Shown: positions 1-8,329, counted from the first letter of the stretch. The stretch is 64,000 bases of DNA from Deferribacterales bacterium Deferri_01 (GCA_001603805.1 LUZY01000011.1:62001-126000); one strand, 5' to 3'. Numbers and translations are program-made. The notes: a model not told the origin generated them from the letters alone.

Positions 1-17
1 GGGAACTGTAAGAAATA

Positions 18-1043
18 TCAGAAGTAAAAGGGTACGAGAGACCAATTCTCACCTCTGAAAAACATTGCCACAGCCGTAAGGGCAATTACTGCCGCACACA
101 TAAAAAGCGTTATGCCCCAGACAGGAATGTCTTTTTTTGAAAACCATTCAGTTCTTTCCGGTTTATAGTTTCTGCGGAAATCCGGCAGAAAGAAAAAGAG
201 TATGAACAATACGGCAAAAGGGTTGAACAACCAGGCTTTCCAGCTCACTATCTCCTGAATCCACAGCAGGAACCATGCACTTTTCGCAGGGTTAGGAGGC
301 AGTACCGGATCTGCGGGTTCTTCCAGCGGCGCACCGGAGAAAACTGCAAAAGCAGCGGGGATAAGTACAGCCGCAGCAGCTATGAGCCATGTGAGATTAA
401 AAAGATACGGATCGCTTTTTGTTTTTATGCTGTTCATCGGCGGATGAAGCCCGCCGTCTCTGCGTACATTATAGAGGTGCGCCGACATCAGAAACACGCA
501 CAAAAGCGGTATGAGGGCTATGTGCATGGCAAAGAAACGGATAAGAGTCAGTCTGCCGCCAACATCGTCAGGTGTGAGCAGTCTGCGGATAAACTCGCCG
601 AAGGGGATAACATTCACAAGCTCCATCCCTGTTTTGGTTGCCCAGTATGAAAGCTGATCCATAGGGAGCAGAACCCCTGTATAGGCTTCAAATACCAGAA
701 GCCCGAAAAGGATGTAGCCCAGTTTCCAGTTGGAAGCTCTCACAGCGTAAGTCCCTGTGAATATTGTCCGTATCATATGCAGAGCAAGGGTGATGAGGAG
801 AATATGGGAACTCCATAGGTGCATCGCTCTGATGAAACGCCCTCCGAAGACCTTTTCCTCCAGATAAATTATGGAGCTGTAAGCTGAGGAGCTTTCCGGA
901 GAATAGTAAAAAAGCAGGAGAACTCCCGTTATACATAAGCTGATGAACAAAGCGGTTATCAGCCCGCCCATAAGGAGAGTTCCATGCACCGCCGACTTGC
1001 TGAATGTTTTGGGATAAAGATGAACCAGATAACGTTTAATCAC
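18..1043 (-). CDS. Cytochrome b (b6-type) of a Rieske/cytochrome b complex
   Basis: A 341-residue membrane protein that should carry two b hemes and oxidise or reduce quinol in a bc1/b6f-like complex. Candidate heme ligands are visible as His75/His89 in one helix and His174/His189 in another. The 14 residues between the second pair are the spacing of cytochrome b6, as opposed to 13 in mitochondrial cytochrome b. The N-terminal four-helix heme domain is followed by about three more helices resembling subunit IV, so both parts are fused in one chain. Its start overlaps the end of the upstream Rieske gene by 4 bases (ATGA), so the two are translationally coupled. No cytochrome c1 or f gene is visible in the window; it could lie downstream, beyond the left edge. 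Confidence 0.9.
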   Translation of the reverse strand: MIKRYLVHLYPKTFSKSAVHGTLLMGGLITALFISLCITGVLLLFYYSPESSSAYSSIIYLEEKVFGGRFIRAMHLWSSHILLITLALHMIRTIFTGTYAVRASNWKLGYILFGLLVFEAYTGVLLPMDQLSYWATKTGMELVNVIPFGEFIRRLLTPDDVGGRLTLIRFFAMHIALIPLLCVFLMSAHLYNVRRDGGLHPPMNSIKTKSDPYLFNLTWLIAAAAVLIPAAFAVFSGAPLEEPADPVLPPNPAKSAWFLLWIQEIVSWKAWLFNPFAVLFILFFFLPDFRRNYKPERTEWFSKKDIPVWGITLFMCAAVIALTAVAMFFRGENWSLVPFYF

Positions 1044-1456
1044 GCATTCACCTGTTTGAAAACGGTTATCAGCCCGTCTTTAGTTTCTGTTCTGTATGTG
1101 TCAAGCCTGCGTTCCGCCGGTCCTTTGATCACTGTTCCGTCAAGGGCGAAGATGCTGCCGTGGCAGGGGCAGGCGAACTTATCGCCGTCAAGCGCTATGG
1201 TGCATCCCAGATGTGTGCATACGAGGGACATCGCAGTGAGAGCGCCGTCCATCCGCATCAAAGCTATGTGCTTATCAGGGAAAATAACTGCTCCGCCTTC
1301 CGGTATGTCCGCTTCAGAGGCTTGTATGAGGATATCCCCGCCGGAATCTTCCGGTGTGAGAAATCTGTAAATAAACCAGAAGGAAAAGACAGAAGCCGCA
1401 ATTCCTGCGATTCTGCCGAGAAAACCCCTTCTGGAGAGGTTGTTCTTTTTTGTCAT
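1040..1456 (-). CDS. Rieske [2Fe-2S] iron-sulfur protein
   Basis: A 138-residue membrane-anchored Rieske protein, the electron acceptor from quinol in the cytochrome bc/b6f complex. The two cluster-binding boxes CTHLGC and CPCHG are intact, giving the Cys-His / Cys-His ligand set. The N-terminus has a twin-arginine motif (SRRGFLG) followed by a hydrophobic stretch, as expected for a Tat-dependent, uncleaved signal anchor. It is followed immediately by the cytochrome b gene. It lies about 80 bases downstream of the NrfD-like gene across a strong terminator, so its expression probably depends on read-through, or on a promoter I cannot clearly see. The ribosome site before the ATG is weak. Confidence 0.93.
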   Translation of the reverse strand: MTKKNNLSRRGFLGRIAGIAASVFSFWFIYRFLTPEDSGGDILIQASEADIPEGGAVIFPDKHIALMRMDGALTAMSLVCTHLGCTIALDGDKFACPCHGSIFALDGTVIKGPAERRLDTYRTETKDGLITVFKQVNA

Positions 1457-1500
1457 TAAAACAATCCTGATTGATGATTCTGTGCTGAGACAGTGAAAAA

Positions 1501-1531
1501 AACCGCAGGCGGGGGATGCCCGCCCGCAGTT
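1501..1531 (-). terminator. Intrinsic terminator between nrfD-like and Rieske genes
   Basis: A 13-bp stem with a 5-base loop. Read on the minus strand, every position pairs (two as G-U wobbles) and the hairpin is followed by a run of seven T. Read on the plus strand two pairs become mismatches, so it is built to work in the direction of the reductase operon. Confidence 0.85.
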
Positions 1532-1539
1532 TTCAGGTT

Positions 1540-2475
1540 TTAGTAATGAATCATAATATAGTCGGTAAATTTCTGAGTGTAAACACCTGCGTGAAGTATC
1601 AGATAACGCAGGAAGTATCCGCCCACGAGAACAAGCAGCTCAAAAAATACCAGCTTGCCGCCGCTTACGTGCATTTTGCCCGCCTCAACAAAGGCGAATA
1701 CGAAAGCAGGTACAACCAGTCCGAGAAGAACAAGGAACACCCAGAACTCAACCGCAAACTCGCCAGTAAGGAGAGTAAGAGCGGAAAATTTCATTTCGGG
1801 CACGCCCTGAAGCGCTATGAGAAGCATACCTATAAGGAGGAGAATCTCAAGCATTATAAGGTAGAAGTGCGTAGTCTCAATCTTTTCAAGATGCGCTTCT
1901 TCCTTAAAGAAAAGCTCTTTCACCACCATTGCTCCTGAAATGCCTGTGGATGAGGCGGAGATGATGAAGAGTATTGGCAGTGATGTCTGGTGCCAGAAGG
2001 GAATAGCCTTTAAAACACCGAGAAGAACTGCCGTATAGCCCGCTGTGAGTATACCCGTGATAATCAGAGACCAGTTCATGAAGCGGCTTGCCGCAATGGG
2101 TCTGAAGATTTTTACAAATCCCATTTTTTTGATGAACCAGTCAAGTATGCCGAGGTTATACACACCGTACAGGAGTGAAAGCACTGTGAAAATAGTAAGT
2201 ATCAGCGTACCCCACATGATAGCCGAGGTAGGGTTCACAAACAGCAGCAGAAGGAGCCACGGCTTGTACATACCCTGACCTAGGTCAATGTAGAGGAATA
2301 ATATACCTATAGTGACAAGCGGCATGCCTATCACGCTTGCCGCTTTTATGAATGATATGTATTTCTGTCTGTCATAAATGTCGGCAAGGGACGCAACAAC
2401 TATTGAACCGGCGCCGACACCCGCTAGGAACAGATAAACCGCTATGTACCAATGGAAACCTGTTTGAAATTCCAT
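1540..2475 (-). CDS. NrfD/PsrC-family quinone-interacting membrane subunit
   Basis: A 311-residue integral membrane protein of the NrfD/PsrC family with about eight hydrophobic segments. Such subunits carry no heme or cluster and pass electrons between the quinone pool and the adjacent four-cluster ferredoxin subunit. The N-terminal pattern with a Gly-rich first helix (FLAGVGAGS) is typical of the family. It is the third gene of the minus-strand operon after the molybdopterin and ferredoxin subunits and lies 9 bases after the latter, so a PsrABC-like complex is a straightforward reading. Substrate cannot be read from this subunit. Confidence 0.9.
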   Translation of the reverse strand: MEFQTGFHWYIAVYLFLAGVGAGSIVVASLADIYDRQKYISFIKAASVIGMPLVTIGILFLYIDLGQGMYKPWLLLLLFVNPTSAIMWGTLILTIFTVLSLLYGVYNLGILDWFIKKMGFVKIFRPIAASRFMNWSLIITGILTAGYTAVLLGVLKAIPFWHQTSLPILFIISASSTGISGAMVVKELFFKEEAHLEKIETTHFYLIMLEILLLIGMLLIALQGVPEMKFSALTLLTGEFAVEFWVFLVLLGLVVPAFVFAFVEAGKMHVSGGKLVFFELLVLVGGYFLRYLILHAGVYTQKFTDYIMIHY

Positions 2476-2484
2476 TTTGTCCTC

Positions 2485-3060
2485 CTACTTCTGAATGTAA
2501 TAAATATTCGGCTCTGTGCCCAGATCCTTACGGAGTGTCCAGACCCTGTACCTGTTATCGGCAGCGTCTTTGAGAGCCTTTGAAATTTCGCTTTCAGGAT
2601 CATTAATATCGCCGAAAACCCTTGCCTTGCCGGGGCATGTGGTAACGCATGCAGGCATGAGACCGTCATAGATCCTCGGAAGACAGAATGTGCATTTGTC
2701 CGCAACGCCGAGTTCATTGTTGAAGAACCTTGCGTTGTAAGGGCATGAGGGGATGCAGTAGCGGCAGCCGACACACTTGCGGTTGTCTATGTCCACAACA
2801 CCGTCCTCTCTCTTGTGACTTGCCTTTGTGGGGCATACGGTAACGCAGGGAGCATCGTCACAGTGGTTGCACTGATGGGGAAGAAAGTGCATGCTGAGTC
2901 TGTCCGTTGCTGCCGGAGCTATGCCTGTGTCGATATGCGTGCGGAAATCGTTGTCCGGAATCTGCCATTCAGCCTTGCATGCCACCATGCATGCTTTGCA
3001 GTCCACGCATCTGTCCACAATATATGCCATTGCGAATTTTTTAGTTTTAGTTGCATTCAT
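2485..3060 (-). CDS. Four-cluster [4Fe-4S] ferredoxin subunit (PsrB/NrfC-like)
   Basis: An electron-transfer subunit linking the membrane NrfD-like protein to the molybdopterin catalytic subunit. Sixteen cysteines fall into four ferredoxin motifs, starting with CVDCKACMVAC near residue 18, then CNHC...CVTVCP, CVGCRYCIPSCP and CTFC...CVTTCP. I placed the start at the ATG preceded 8 bases upstream by AAGGAGG, nine codons inside the longest frame; this start clears the end of the upstream gene by 13 bases. There is no signal peptide, so it probably crosses the membrane together with its Tat-tagged partner. Part of the operon with the flanking genes. Confidence 0.93.
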   Translation of the reverse strand: MNATKTKKFAMAYIVDRCVDCKACMVACKAEWQIPDNDFRTHIDTGIAPAATDRLSMHFLPHQCNHCDDAPCVTVCPTKASHKREDGVVDIDNRKCVGCRYCIPSCPYNARFFNNELGVADKCTFCLPRIYDGLMPACVTTCPGKARVFGDINDPESEISKALKDAADNRYRVWTLRKDLGTEPNIYYIQK

Positions 3061-3073
3061 CTCTGCTGCCTCC

Positions 3074-5278
3074 TTAAGCGATCTCAACTTTCACAAAGCC
3101 GTTGTGAAAGCCTGCCGCGCCGCTTATAGGGTCTGTCAGGTTGGATGTGAAGTCGGATGTTCTGGCTCCTTTACCTGTAATCCTTGTGAGACCTTTGGTT
3201 TCATGACCGAATCCGTAGGGAAGGAAAACCGCCTGAGGATGTATGTAGTCAACAACTCTTGCGGTACAGGGGTTGCTTTTGAACCCTTCCTTTACGAGAC
3301 GTACGGACATGCCGTCTTTAATTCCGAGTGCTTTCGCCTTTTCGGTGTGGATCCACAGGGGTACTTCCGATTTATGAAGAGCAAGCAGCCATGCGTTGTT
3401 CTGTGTACGTGCGTGGGTATGGAAGCTTAATCTGCCGAAGAGAAGCCTGAACTCACCTTCCGGCGGAACCGGGTTTTCCTCGTAGGAGGGCATTGGCGGA
3501 TATGAGAAATGCTCACATATATTGCTGTAGAATTCGGCCTTTCCTGAAGGTGTTCTGAATGAAGGTTCTTCGCCTTCATCCTCAACAGGGTAGGGGGTGT
3601 TCTCATTGGCAACCCATACGCCATGCTTTTTCATGTATTCTTCTGTGATGCCGAGCGTTTCAAATGCCTGCCTGTTGTACTCCTGCACATCAAGGAATTC
3701 ATTTTCATGTCCCATGGCGCCGGAGAGGATTTTTGCTATCTCCCATCCGCCTTTTGTATCAAACACGGGAGAAACGGCGGGCTCTCTGAACTGGATGTAG
3801 CCTTTCCTGCGTCCTGTGCTGATTACGGGGTCATACCGCTCAAGGTATGTTGATTCCGGAAAAATGACATCTGAGAGCCATGCGGTATCTGTCATATAAA
3901 TTTCACATGTGACAAGAAGTTCAGTGTTCTCCAAAGCCTTTTTCACCATTTCTGTGCTGCCGTGATGGTGAAGGGGGTTACATCCGTAAACGAACATTCC
4001 CTTAAGGGGGTAAACATCCTGATTTGCTATATGTTCCATGAGTTTATTGGCGAAGCCGAGGTTTTTTGGTCCGAGAGGAAATTCCTCAGAACCTGCACCG
4101 TCTGCTCTGTCTGCATAGGGCTTGTCAAAATGAACCATGTGCGGAGCATCGTATTTAAAGCCGATGGTGCGGTAGATTCCGCCTCTGACTTCCCAGTTCC
4201 CCATGAGCATGTTGAGACATGCAACTATTCTGGTGAACTGTGTATCGTTGCCGTATCTTGTGAGCCTTCTGCCGGGGTGGATATAACAGTGGGGTGCAGC
4301 TTCACAAAGCTTTTCCGCAGCCTTGATTATTTCTTCCTGCGGTATTTCAGTTTCCTTAGATGCCCACTCAACAGTGTAGCCTGCTACATGTTCCTTAAAC
4401 TGGTCAAAACCGTAGGTGTAGTTTTCTACAAACTCTTTATTGTAGATCTCTTTCTCTATTATATAGTTAATCATTCCGAGAAGCAGAGCTGAATCTGTTC
4501 CGGGTTTAATCATCATGTACTGGTTTGCCTTTGCCGCTGTTTTTGTGAAGCGGGGGTCAACATAGATTACATGTGCGCCTTTTGCCACACCTTCCACAAA
4601 ATCCTGCATTTCGCCGACGTGGAGTGCCTCAACTATGTTTCTGCCGAGAAGCATCATGCATTTTGAGTTCTGGGAGTCAACAGGTTCTTTGCCGCCAACC
4701 GGTTTGCCGTAAGAAAGTGCCCAGCCGATGTCACGGCTGCCCGTACACTGTGCGTATGACGGGATGCAGTAGTTGGGTGAACCTATGATTTCAACAAGCT
4801 CAACAAATGAATGCTCGCCTGAACCGTGAGCGAATATGCTGAAGGTTTCAGGTCCGTACTTTTCCTTAAGCTCGTTAACTTTTTGTGCCACATAAGCTGC
4901 TGCTTCTTCCCATGTGGCTTTTCTGAATTTGCCCGAACCTCTCTCACCGTCTCGGATGAGTGGGGTCTTCAGCCTGTCAGGGTCATAAAGCTGAAATACG
5001 CCTGCGTTTCCTTTGGCGCAGAGTTTGCCGTAGTTGCTGGGGCAGTCGGGCTGTCCCTCAAGTTTTCTCACTTTTCCGTTTACCACTTTTGCGGTGAGAC
5101 CGCACTTCCAGAAGCACATTTCACACCAGTTCTGGGCAAATGTCACTCCCTGCTGGGGTTCAGCAACTGCTGATGAACCGCCGGTAAGCAGACGGAAAGA
5201 TGACATGGACGCAAGCGCTGCGCCCACTGAGGCCGTTCCCTGAATAAAACGTCTCCGGGAGATTCTGCATTTTGTCAT
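3074..5278 (-). CDS. Molybdopterin oxidoreductase, polysulfide/thiosulfate reductase-like catalytic subunit
   Basis: A 734-residue Tat-exported catalytic subunit of the DMSO-reductase superfamily, closest by eye to PsrA/PhsA. The Tat motif is SRRRFIQG at residues 7-14. A [4Fe-4S] motif follows at C52, C55, C59 and C87 (C-x2-C-x3-C-x27-C). A cysteine that could ligate molybdenum lies in YAQCTGS (C178, with C171 nearby). The C-terminal part has the expected molydopterin-dinucleotide-binding domain. Genes for ferredoxin and NrfD-type subunits follow, so the complex should exchange electrons with quinones at the outer face of the membrane. Polysulfide, sulfur, thiosulfate or tetrathionate are the reasonable substrates; arsenate is less likely. 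The direction (reduction or oxidation) is open because a Rieske/b pair follows in the same orientation. Start has GAGGGA 6 bases upstream. Confidence 0.9.
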   Translation of the reverse strand: MTKCRISRRRFIQGTASVGAALASMSSFRLLTGGSSAVAEPQQGVTFAQNWCEMCFWKCGLTAKVVNGKVRKLEGQPDCPSNYGKLCAKGNAGVFQLYDPDRLKTPLIRDGERGSGKFRKATWEEAAAYVAQKVNELKEKYGPETFSIFAHGSGEHSFVELVEIIGSPNYCIPSYAQCTGSRDIGWALSYGKPVGGKEPVDSQNSKCMMLLGRNIVEALHVGEMQDFVEGVAKGAHVIYVDPRFTKTAAKANQYMMIKPGTDSALLLGMINYIIEKEIYNKEFVENYTYGFDQFKEHVAGYTVEWASKETEIPQEEIIKAAEKLCEAAPHCYIHPGRRLTRYGNDTQFTRIVACLNMLMGNWEVRGGIYRTIGFKYDAPHMVHFDKPYADRADGAGSEEFPLGPKNLGFANKLMEHIANQDVYPLKGMFVYGCNPLHHHGSTEMVKKALENTELLVTCEIYMTDTAWLSDVIFPESTYLERYDPVISTGRRKGYIQFREPAVSPVFDTKGGWEIAKILSGAMGHENEFLDVQEYNRQAFETLGITEEYMKKHGVWVANENTPYPVEDEGEEPSFRTPSGKAEFYSNICEHFSYPPMPSYEENPVPPEGEFRLLFGRLSFHTHARTQNNAWLLALHKSEVPLWIHTEKAKALGIKDGMSVRLVKEGFKSNPCTARVVDYIHPQAVFLPYGFGHETKGLTRITGKGARTSDFTSNLTDPISGAAGFHNGFVKVEIA

Positions 5279-5301
5279 GGATTCCCTCGTTTGAAGTTTA
5301 T

Positions 5302-5317
5302 ATGCGAATTAACGCAT
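5302..5317. promoter_or_regulatory. Inverted repeat ATGCG-N6-CGCAT in the reductase leader
   Basis: A perfect 5+5 bp inverted repeat with an AT-only centre, 24-39 bases upstream of the reductase start codon and just downstream of its predicted transcription start. It is a candidate operator for the divergently encoded ArsR-type protein. Confidence 0.4.
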
Positions 5318-5345
5318 GTTTGAACTGTAAATAAACATTAAAAGT

Positions 5346-5374
5346 AGATTAGTTCCGTGAGTAAAAAGTGTCAA
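5346..5374 (-). promoter_or_regulatory. Sigma-70-type promoter of the reductase operon
   Basis: On the minus strand TTGACA (5374-5369) is followed after exactly 17 bases by TAATCT (5351-5346). This predicts a transcription start near 5339 and a leader of about 60 bases before the molybdopterin subunit gene. Confidence 0.6.
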
Positions 5375-5386
5375 TAAAAAGTGACA
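5369..5386. promoter_or_regulatory. Inverted repeat TGTCA-N8-TGACA over the -35 box
   Basis: A perfect 5+5 bp inverted repeat that coincides with the -35 hexamer of the reductase promoter. Its position suits a repressor or a CRP/FNR-type protein, but the 8-base spacer does not match the standard FNR or CRP site. Confidence 0.4.
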
Positions 5387-5469
5387 AAATAATCACGATT
5401 ACGGCAGGTAATAACTAAAATTGAACATGTCTATCAAATATTCTTATATTTTGAGGTATAACAAAATAA

Positions 5470-5498
5470 TTGACTCTCCTATATATATATTATATAGA
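5470..5498 (+). promoter_or_regulatory. Promoter of the ArsR-type gene, possibly giving a leaderless mRNA
   Basis: TTGACT (5470-5475), a 17-base AT-rich spacer and TATAGA (5493-5498). A start point 7 bases after the -10 box would be position 5505, the A of the ATG that best fits the protein. No Shine-Dalgarno sequence precedes that ATG. Confidence 0.5.
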
Positions 5499-5504
5499 AA
5501 ATAC

Positions 5505-5819
5505 ATGGCATTAAGAGATCTCAACGATAAAGAACTTGACGAAGTGCTGGGTATATTCAAAGCGCTGGCAAATCCTGTCCGCTTACGCATAGCCAGAATG
5601 GTGTGCGAGAGACCCCGCTACGGATACGAAATCGAAGAAGCCTTCGATTGTGAAAGAACCAATATTACAAAGCATGTTAATCTGATGAAAGATGCCGGAC
5701 TGCTGAAAGCTTATAAGGAAGGCAGAAAAACGCTTTTTGTGCTTCAGACCGGGTACATCAAAAACAGTCTTCTGGGATGCGTTGAGCATGACAGAGTGGC
5801 TGAAAACTCAAAAGCTTAG
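5505..5819 (+). CDS. ArsR-family winged-helix transcription regulator
   Basis: A 104-residue regulator with the core of the ArsR/SmtB family: helices around LGIFKALANPVRLRIARMV, the recognition region CERTNITKHVNLMKDAGLL and the wing KEGRKTLFVL. I start it at the ATG with protein sequence MALRDLNDKE; the upstream TTG at 5421 would add 28 residues with no recognisable homology or ribosome site. It is transcribed divergently from the reductase operon and is its most likely local regulator. Cysteines occur in CERPRYG, FDCERTN and LGCVEHD, but the classical metal box ELCVCDL is absent, so the ligand is unknown; a sulfur species sensed by cysteines is possible but is inference. Confidence 0.85.
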   Translation: MALRDLNDKELDEVLGIFKALANPVRLRIARMVCERPRYGYEIEEAFDCERTNITKHVNLMKDAGLLKAYKEGRKTLFVLQTGYIKNSLLGCVEHDRVAENSKA

Positions 5820-6421
5820 TGATTTTATAGGTTTTTTTACTTATTTGGCATTCTGATTCTCAATAACTGAACAACAGTTTATGCACTGAAAGAACACCCA
5901 AATTTAAAACAAGTATTATTGATTAATCTAATCCGCTGTATTCTTAATAATTTATCACTAAAAACAACTATGCTGCAGTATATGTTATATACTTCAGTTT
6001 CTCTTCTGTTAGGAACTTGTTCTCATTAATATTATGTTTTATGTGATATAAAGCTCACATATTGTTTGCTGTTATTATTCTTGTTTCGTATAGTTGTTCA
6101 GCGGTTAGGTTTTATCTGTTTTCTATGTTGCGGGGAAGACTTGTGAACATTTTATGACCTATTCATAGACTATGTTTTAATTATTATATTTTGCTTCGTT
6201 TCCGTGTTTATATATTTGTCTATTGGTATTAGTAATTAACTACTTATTAGATATGAATTGAATATTTGACTTTTACTGTGTTCATTTTTTTTCAGAAATA
6301 TAACCAGATTAACAGATGATGAAATGAATGCTGTGCTGTTGAGCGTTTTTTTCATTATCTTGTGTTGCGTATTAGTGCAATCCCATGATAATCATCATAT
6401 AACACCTATGGAGGAAAGAAC
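5820..6421. other. AT-rich gene-free stretch
   Basis: About 600 bases that are strongly AT-rich with no open reading frame, RNA-gene signature or convincing hairpin. The only clear element is the ribosome site TGGAGGA just before the nitroreductase start. It may contain that gene's promoter, but I cannot single one out. Confidence 0.6.
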
Positions 6422-6940
6422 ATGATTGAACTGCTGAGAAAGAGAAGAAGCGTCAGAAAATATACAGATAAACCAGTGGAGAAAGAGAAAGTTGAACTTC
6501 TTTCCGAGGCTCTTTTAAGATCCCCCAGCTCCAGGGGCAGGAATCCGTGGGAATTTATTCTTGTGGATGATAAAAAAACCATTATCAAACTTGCAGAGGC
6601 AAAAAAGCACGGCTCGTCCTTCGCTGCGGAAGCAACGCTCGTTTATGTTATCACCGGAGACAGGGATGTGAGTGATATGTGCATTGAGGACTGTTCAATA
6701 GCTGCAGCTACTCTGCATTATGCGGCAGCGTCTCTCGACCTTGGAAGCTGCTGGATTCAGCTCAGGGGCAGGGAAAAGGATGATGCAACATTATCGGAGG
6801 ATTACGTCCGCAGGCTGCTTGGCATACCGGACAGTTATCTTGTTCTTGCTATGATTGCAATAGGCTACCCCGCTGATGCTCCGGAACCTCACCCTGAAAA
6901 TTATCTCCGTAAGAGTAAGATACGCCTCAACCGGTTTTGA
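6422..6940 (+). CDS. Nitroreductase-family FMN protein
   Basis: A compact 172-residue flavoprotein of the nitroreductase family. The N-terminal signature LLRKRRSVRKYTDKPV and the motif SPSSRGRNPWEF (FMN phosphate and ring contacts) are diagnostic. The C-terminal IAIGYPAD segment is the usual end of the FMN-binding fold. These enzymes reduce nitro groups, quinones or flavins with NAD(P)H; the physiological substrate cannot be told. A good ribosome site (GGAGGA) lies 7 bases before the ATG. It is a single-gene unit, closed by a hairpin shared with the convergent tautomerase gene. Confidence 0.88.
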   Translation: MIELLRKRRSVRKYTDKPVEKEKVELLSEALLRSPSSRGRNPWEFILVDDKKTIIKLAEAKKHGSSFAAEATLVYVITGDRDVSDMCIEDCSIAAATLHYAAASLDLGSCWIQLRGREKDDATLSEDYVRRLLGIPDSYLVLAMIAIGYPADAPEPHPENYLRKSKIRLNRF

Positions 6941-6948
6941 TAGTACGC

Positions 6949-6974
6949 CGGAGCATACATAAGAGTATGCTCCG
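6949..6974. terminator. Bidirectional terminator hairpin
   Basis: Perfect 10-bp stem CGGAGCATAC / GTATGCTCCG with a 6-base loop, placed between the convergent nitroreductase and tautomerase genes. The T tracts are weak on both sides. Confidence 0.65.
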
Positions 6975-6983
6975 TTAATCTGC

Positions 6984-7184
6984 TTACTGTTTTTTGCGAA
7001 GTTCGGTTATGGATTCTCCGCCCACTCCCCAGTTATCGGTTTCCACTTCGTCTATGATTACAAAAGTGGTTTTAGGATTCTTTCCCAGCACATCCACAAG
7101 CAGGTCTGTCACTCCCTGAATAAGTTTTTCTTTCTGTTCCTTGGTTGCTCCTTCCTTTGTGATTCTGATGTTTACGAACGGCAT
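6984..7184 (-). CDS. 4-oxalocrotonate tautomerase family protein
   Basis: A 66-residue protein beginning Met-Pro-Phe-Val-Asn; after Met removal the N-terminal proline is the general base of the tautomerase superfamily. The length and the ITKEGATKEQKEKLIQGVT helix are typical of 4-oxalocrotonate tautomerase-like proteins, which usually form hexamers. The start has a strong AAGGAGG 6 bases upstream and overlaps the end of the MFS transporter gene by 13 bases, so the two are co-expressed. No meta-cleavage pathway genes are present here, so the substrate is unknown; it may act on an enol compound taken up or exported by the coupled transporter. Confidence 0.9.
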   Translation of the reverse strand: MPFVNIRITKEGATKEQKEKLIQGVTDLLVDVLGKNPKTTFVIIDEVETDNWGVGGESITELRKKQ

Positions 7185-8329
7185 TTTTTCCTCCTTGTTA
7201 TATATGCTGCTCCCGCAAGGGCTGTGAGAGCTGCCCCGGCGGCTACATTTACAGATGAAAAGATGAGCGGTTCGGCGAAGCTGCCGGATTTATATGCCAT
7301 CAGTCCGCCGATCCATGGGCTGATTATCTGTCCGACTCCGTAAAAAACCGTGAGGTACGGAGCAGTATTTGCTTTCGGGAGCATTTGTCTTCCGCATGCA
7401 AATGCCAGTGCAACAGCACCGAGGAATGTTCCGCCGAAAATGACAGCGAAAATATAGGCTGCCCAGACTGAATTACTGAATGCAGGCAGAAGCATACCGG
7501 CCGCCTGAAGTATATAAAGAATCACAAGCACTCTGAATAGACCGAACCTGTGACCTGCCCATGACCAGATAAAGTTTGAGAAAACTGCGGCAAGCCCTGC
7601 CAGAGCCCACCCCGTGAATCCGGCAGAAACGGAGCCGGATGAAGACTTAATTATATCCACAAGGAAGGTTCCTGCAATTATATATCCCGAACCTTCAAAA
7701 AGATAAGCAGCAGCAAGCAGAAGAACCGGCAGGCTCCATATGCCTTTATTGTCTATCTCTGCTTTACCTCTTGTGGCGGCTGATGTGCCTCCGGCAAGAA
7801 GGTATGAGACTGTGGCGGTTATAACGCTGACAGCGCCGATGAAATACCACGGTGTCTGCCAGCTTCCGTATGACGCAGCGAAGGGCACTGACCATGAGGA
7901 AAATGCTATGCCTGCGCCGACGCCGCTGAAGAGAAGACCTCCAAGGTTCTGTTTGTGGTTTGCATAAAGAGAGGTGTAAACTTTTTCTGCTGCACATATA
8001 AAAACCGCAGCACTGTAAAAGCCGGAGAGCAGACGGATTATGCTCCACCATATCATTGTTTCTGAAACAGGCATGAGAGCCGTAGTCAGAACGCTTAAAA
8101 CAAGCGATATTTCAAAAGTATGCTTATTTGGTGTTTTTAATGTGTAGAACAGCGCACCAAGCAGATAGCCGGCGTAATTTGCCGATGCAATAAAACCTGC
8201 CTGTGCTGTGTTCATAACACCTGCTTCGAGCATGAATGTGATTGCAGGTGTATAGGCGAATCTGCCGATACCCATTGCGGTGAACATTGCAGCAGCACCG
8301 CCTAAAAGAACAGCTCCGTAATGCTTCAT
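7172..8329 (-). CDS. MFS transporter, YbfB/YjiJ family
   Basis: A 385-residue, roughly twelve-helix major facilitator of the YbfB/YjiJ type. The N-terminal motif MGIGRFAYTPAITFML is a hallmark of this group. I chose the ATG with GGGGAGG upstream, which opens directly on the first helix, rather than a start 15 codons earlier. It is the first gene of a two-gene unit with the tautomerase. Substrates of this family are poorly defined; the coupling suggests a small organic acid or enol compound, which is inference. Confidence 0.88.
   Translation of the reverse strand: MKHYGAVLLGGAAAMFTAMGIGRFAYTPAITFMLEAGVMNTAQAGFIASANYAGYLLGALFYTLKTPNKHTFEISLVLSVLTTALMPVSETMIWWSIIRLLSGFYSAAVFICAAEKVYTSLYANHKQNLGGLLFSGVGAGIAFSSWSVPFAASYGSWQTPWYFIGAVSVITATVSYLLAGGTSAATRGKAEIDNKGIWSLPVLLLAAAYLFEGSGYIIAGTFLVDIIKSSSGSVSAGFTGWALAGLAAVFSNFIWSWAGHRFGLFRVLVILYILQAAGMLLPAFSNSVWAAYIFAVIFGGTFLGAVALAFACGRQMLPKANTAPYLTVFYGVGQIISPWIGGLMAYKSGSFAEPLIFSSVNVAAGAALTALAGAAYITRRKKCRS

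Noticed and set aside
2442-2774. Frameshift or second gene in the ferredoxin subunit region
   Set aside because: The 110-residue alternative frame is a shadow; the ferredoxin frame is complete with all 16 cysteines.
5421-5504. N-terminal extension of the ArsR-type protein from the TTG at 5421
   Set aside because: The extra 28 residues do not resemble the family, have no ribosome site, and contain the promoter elements.
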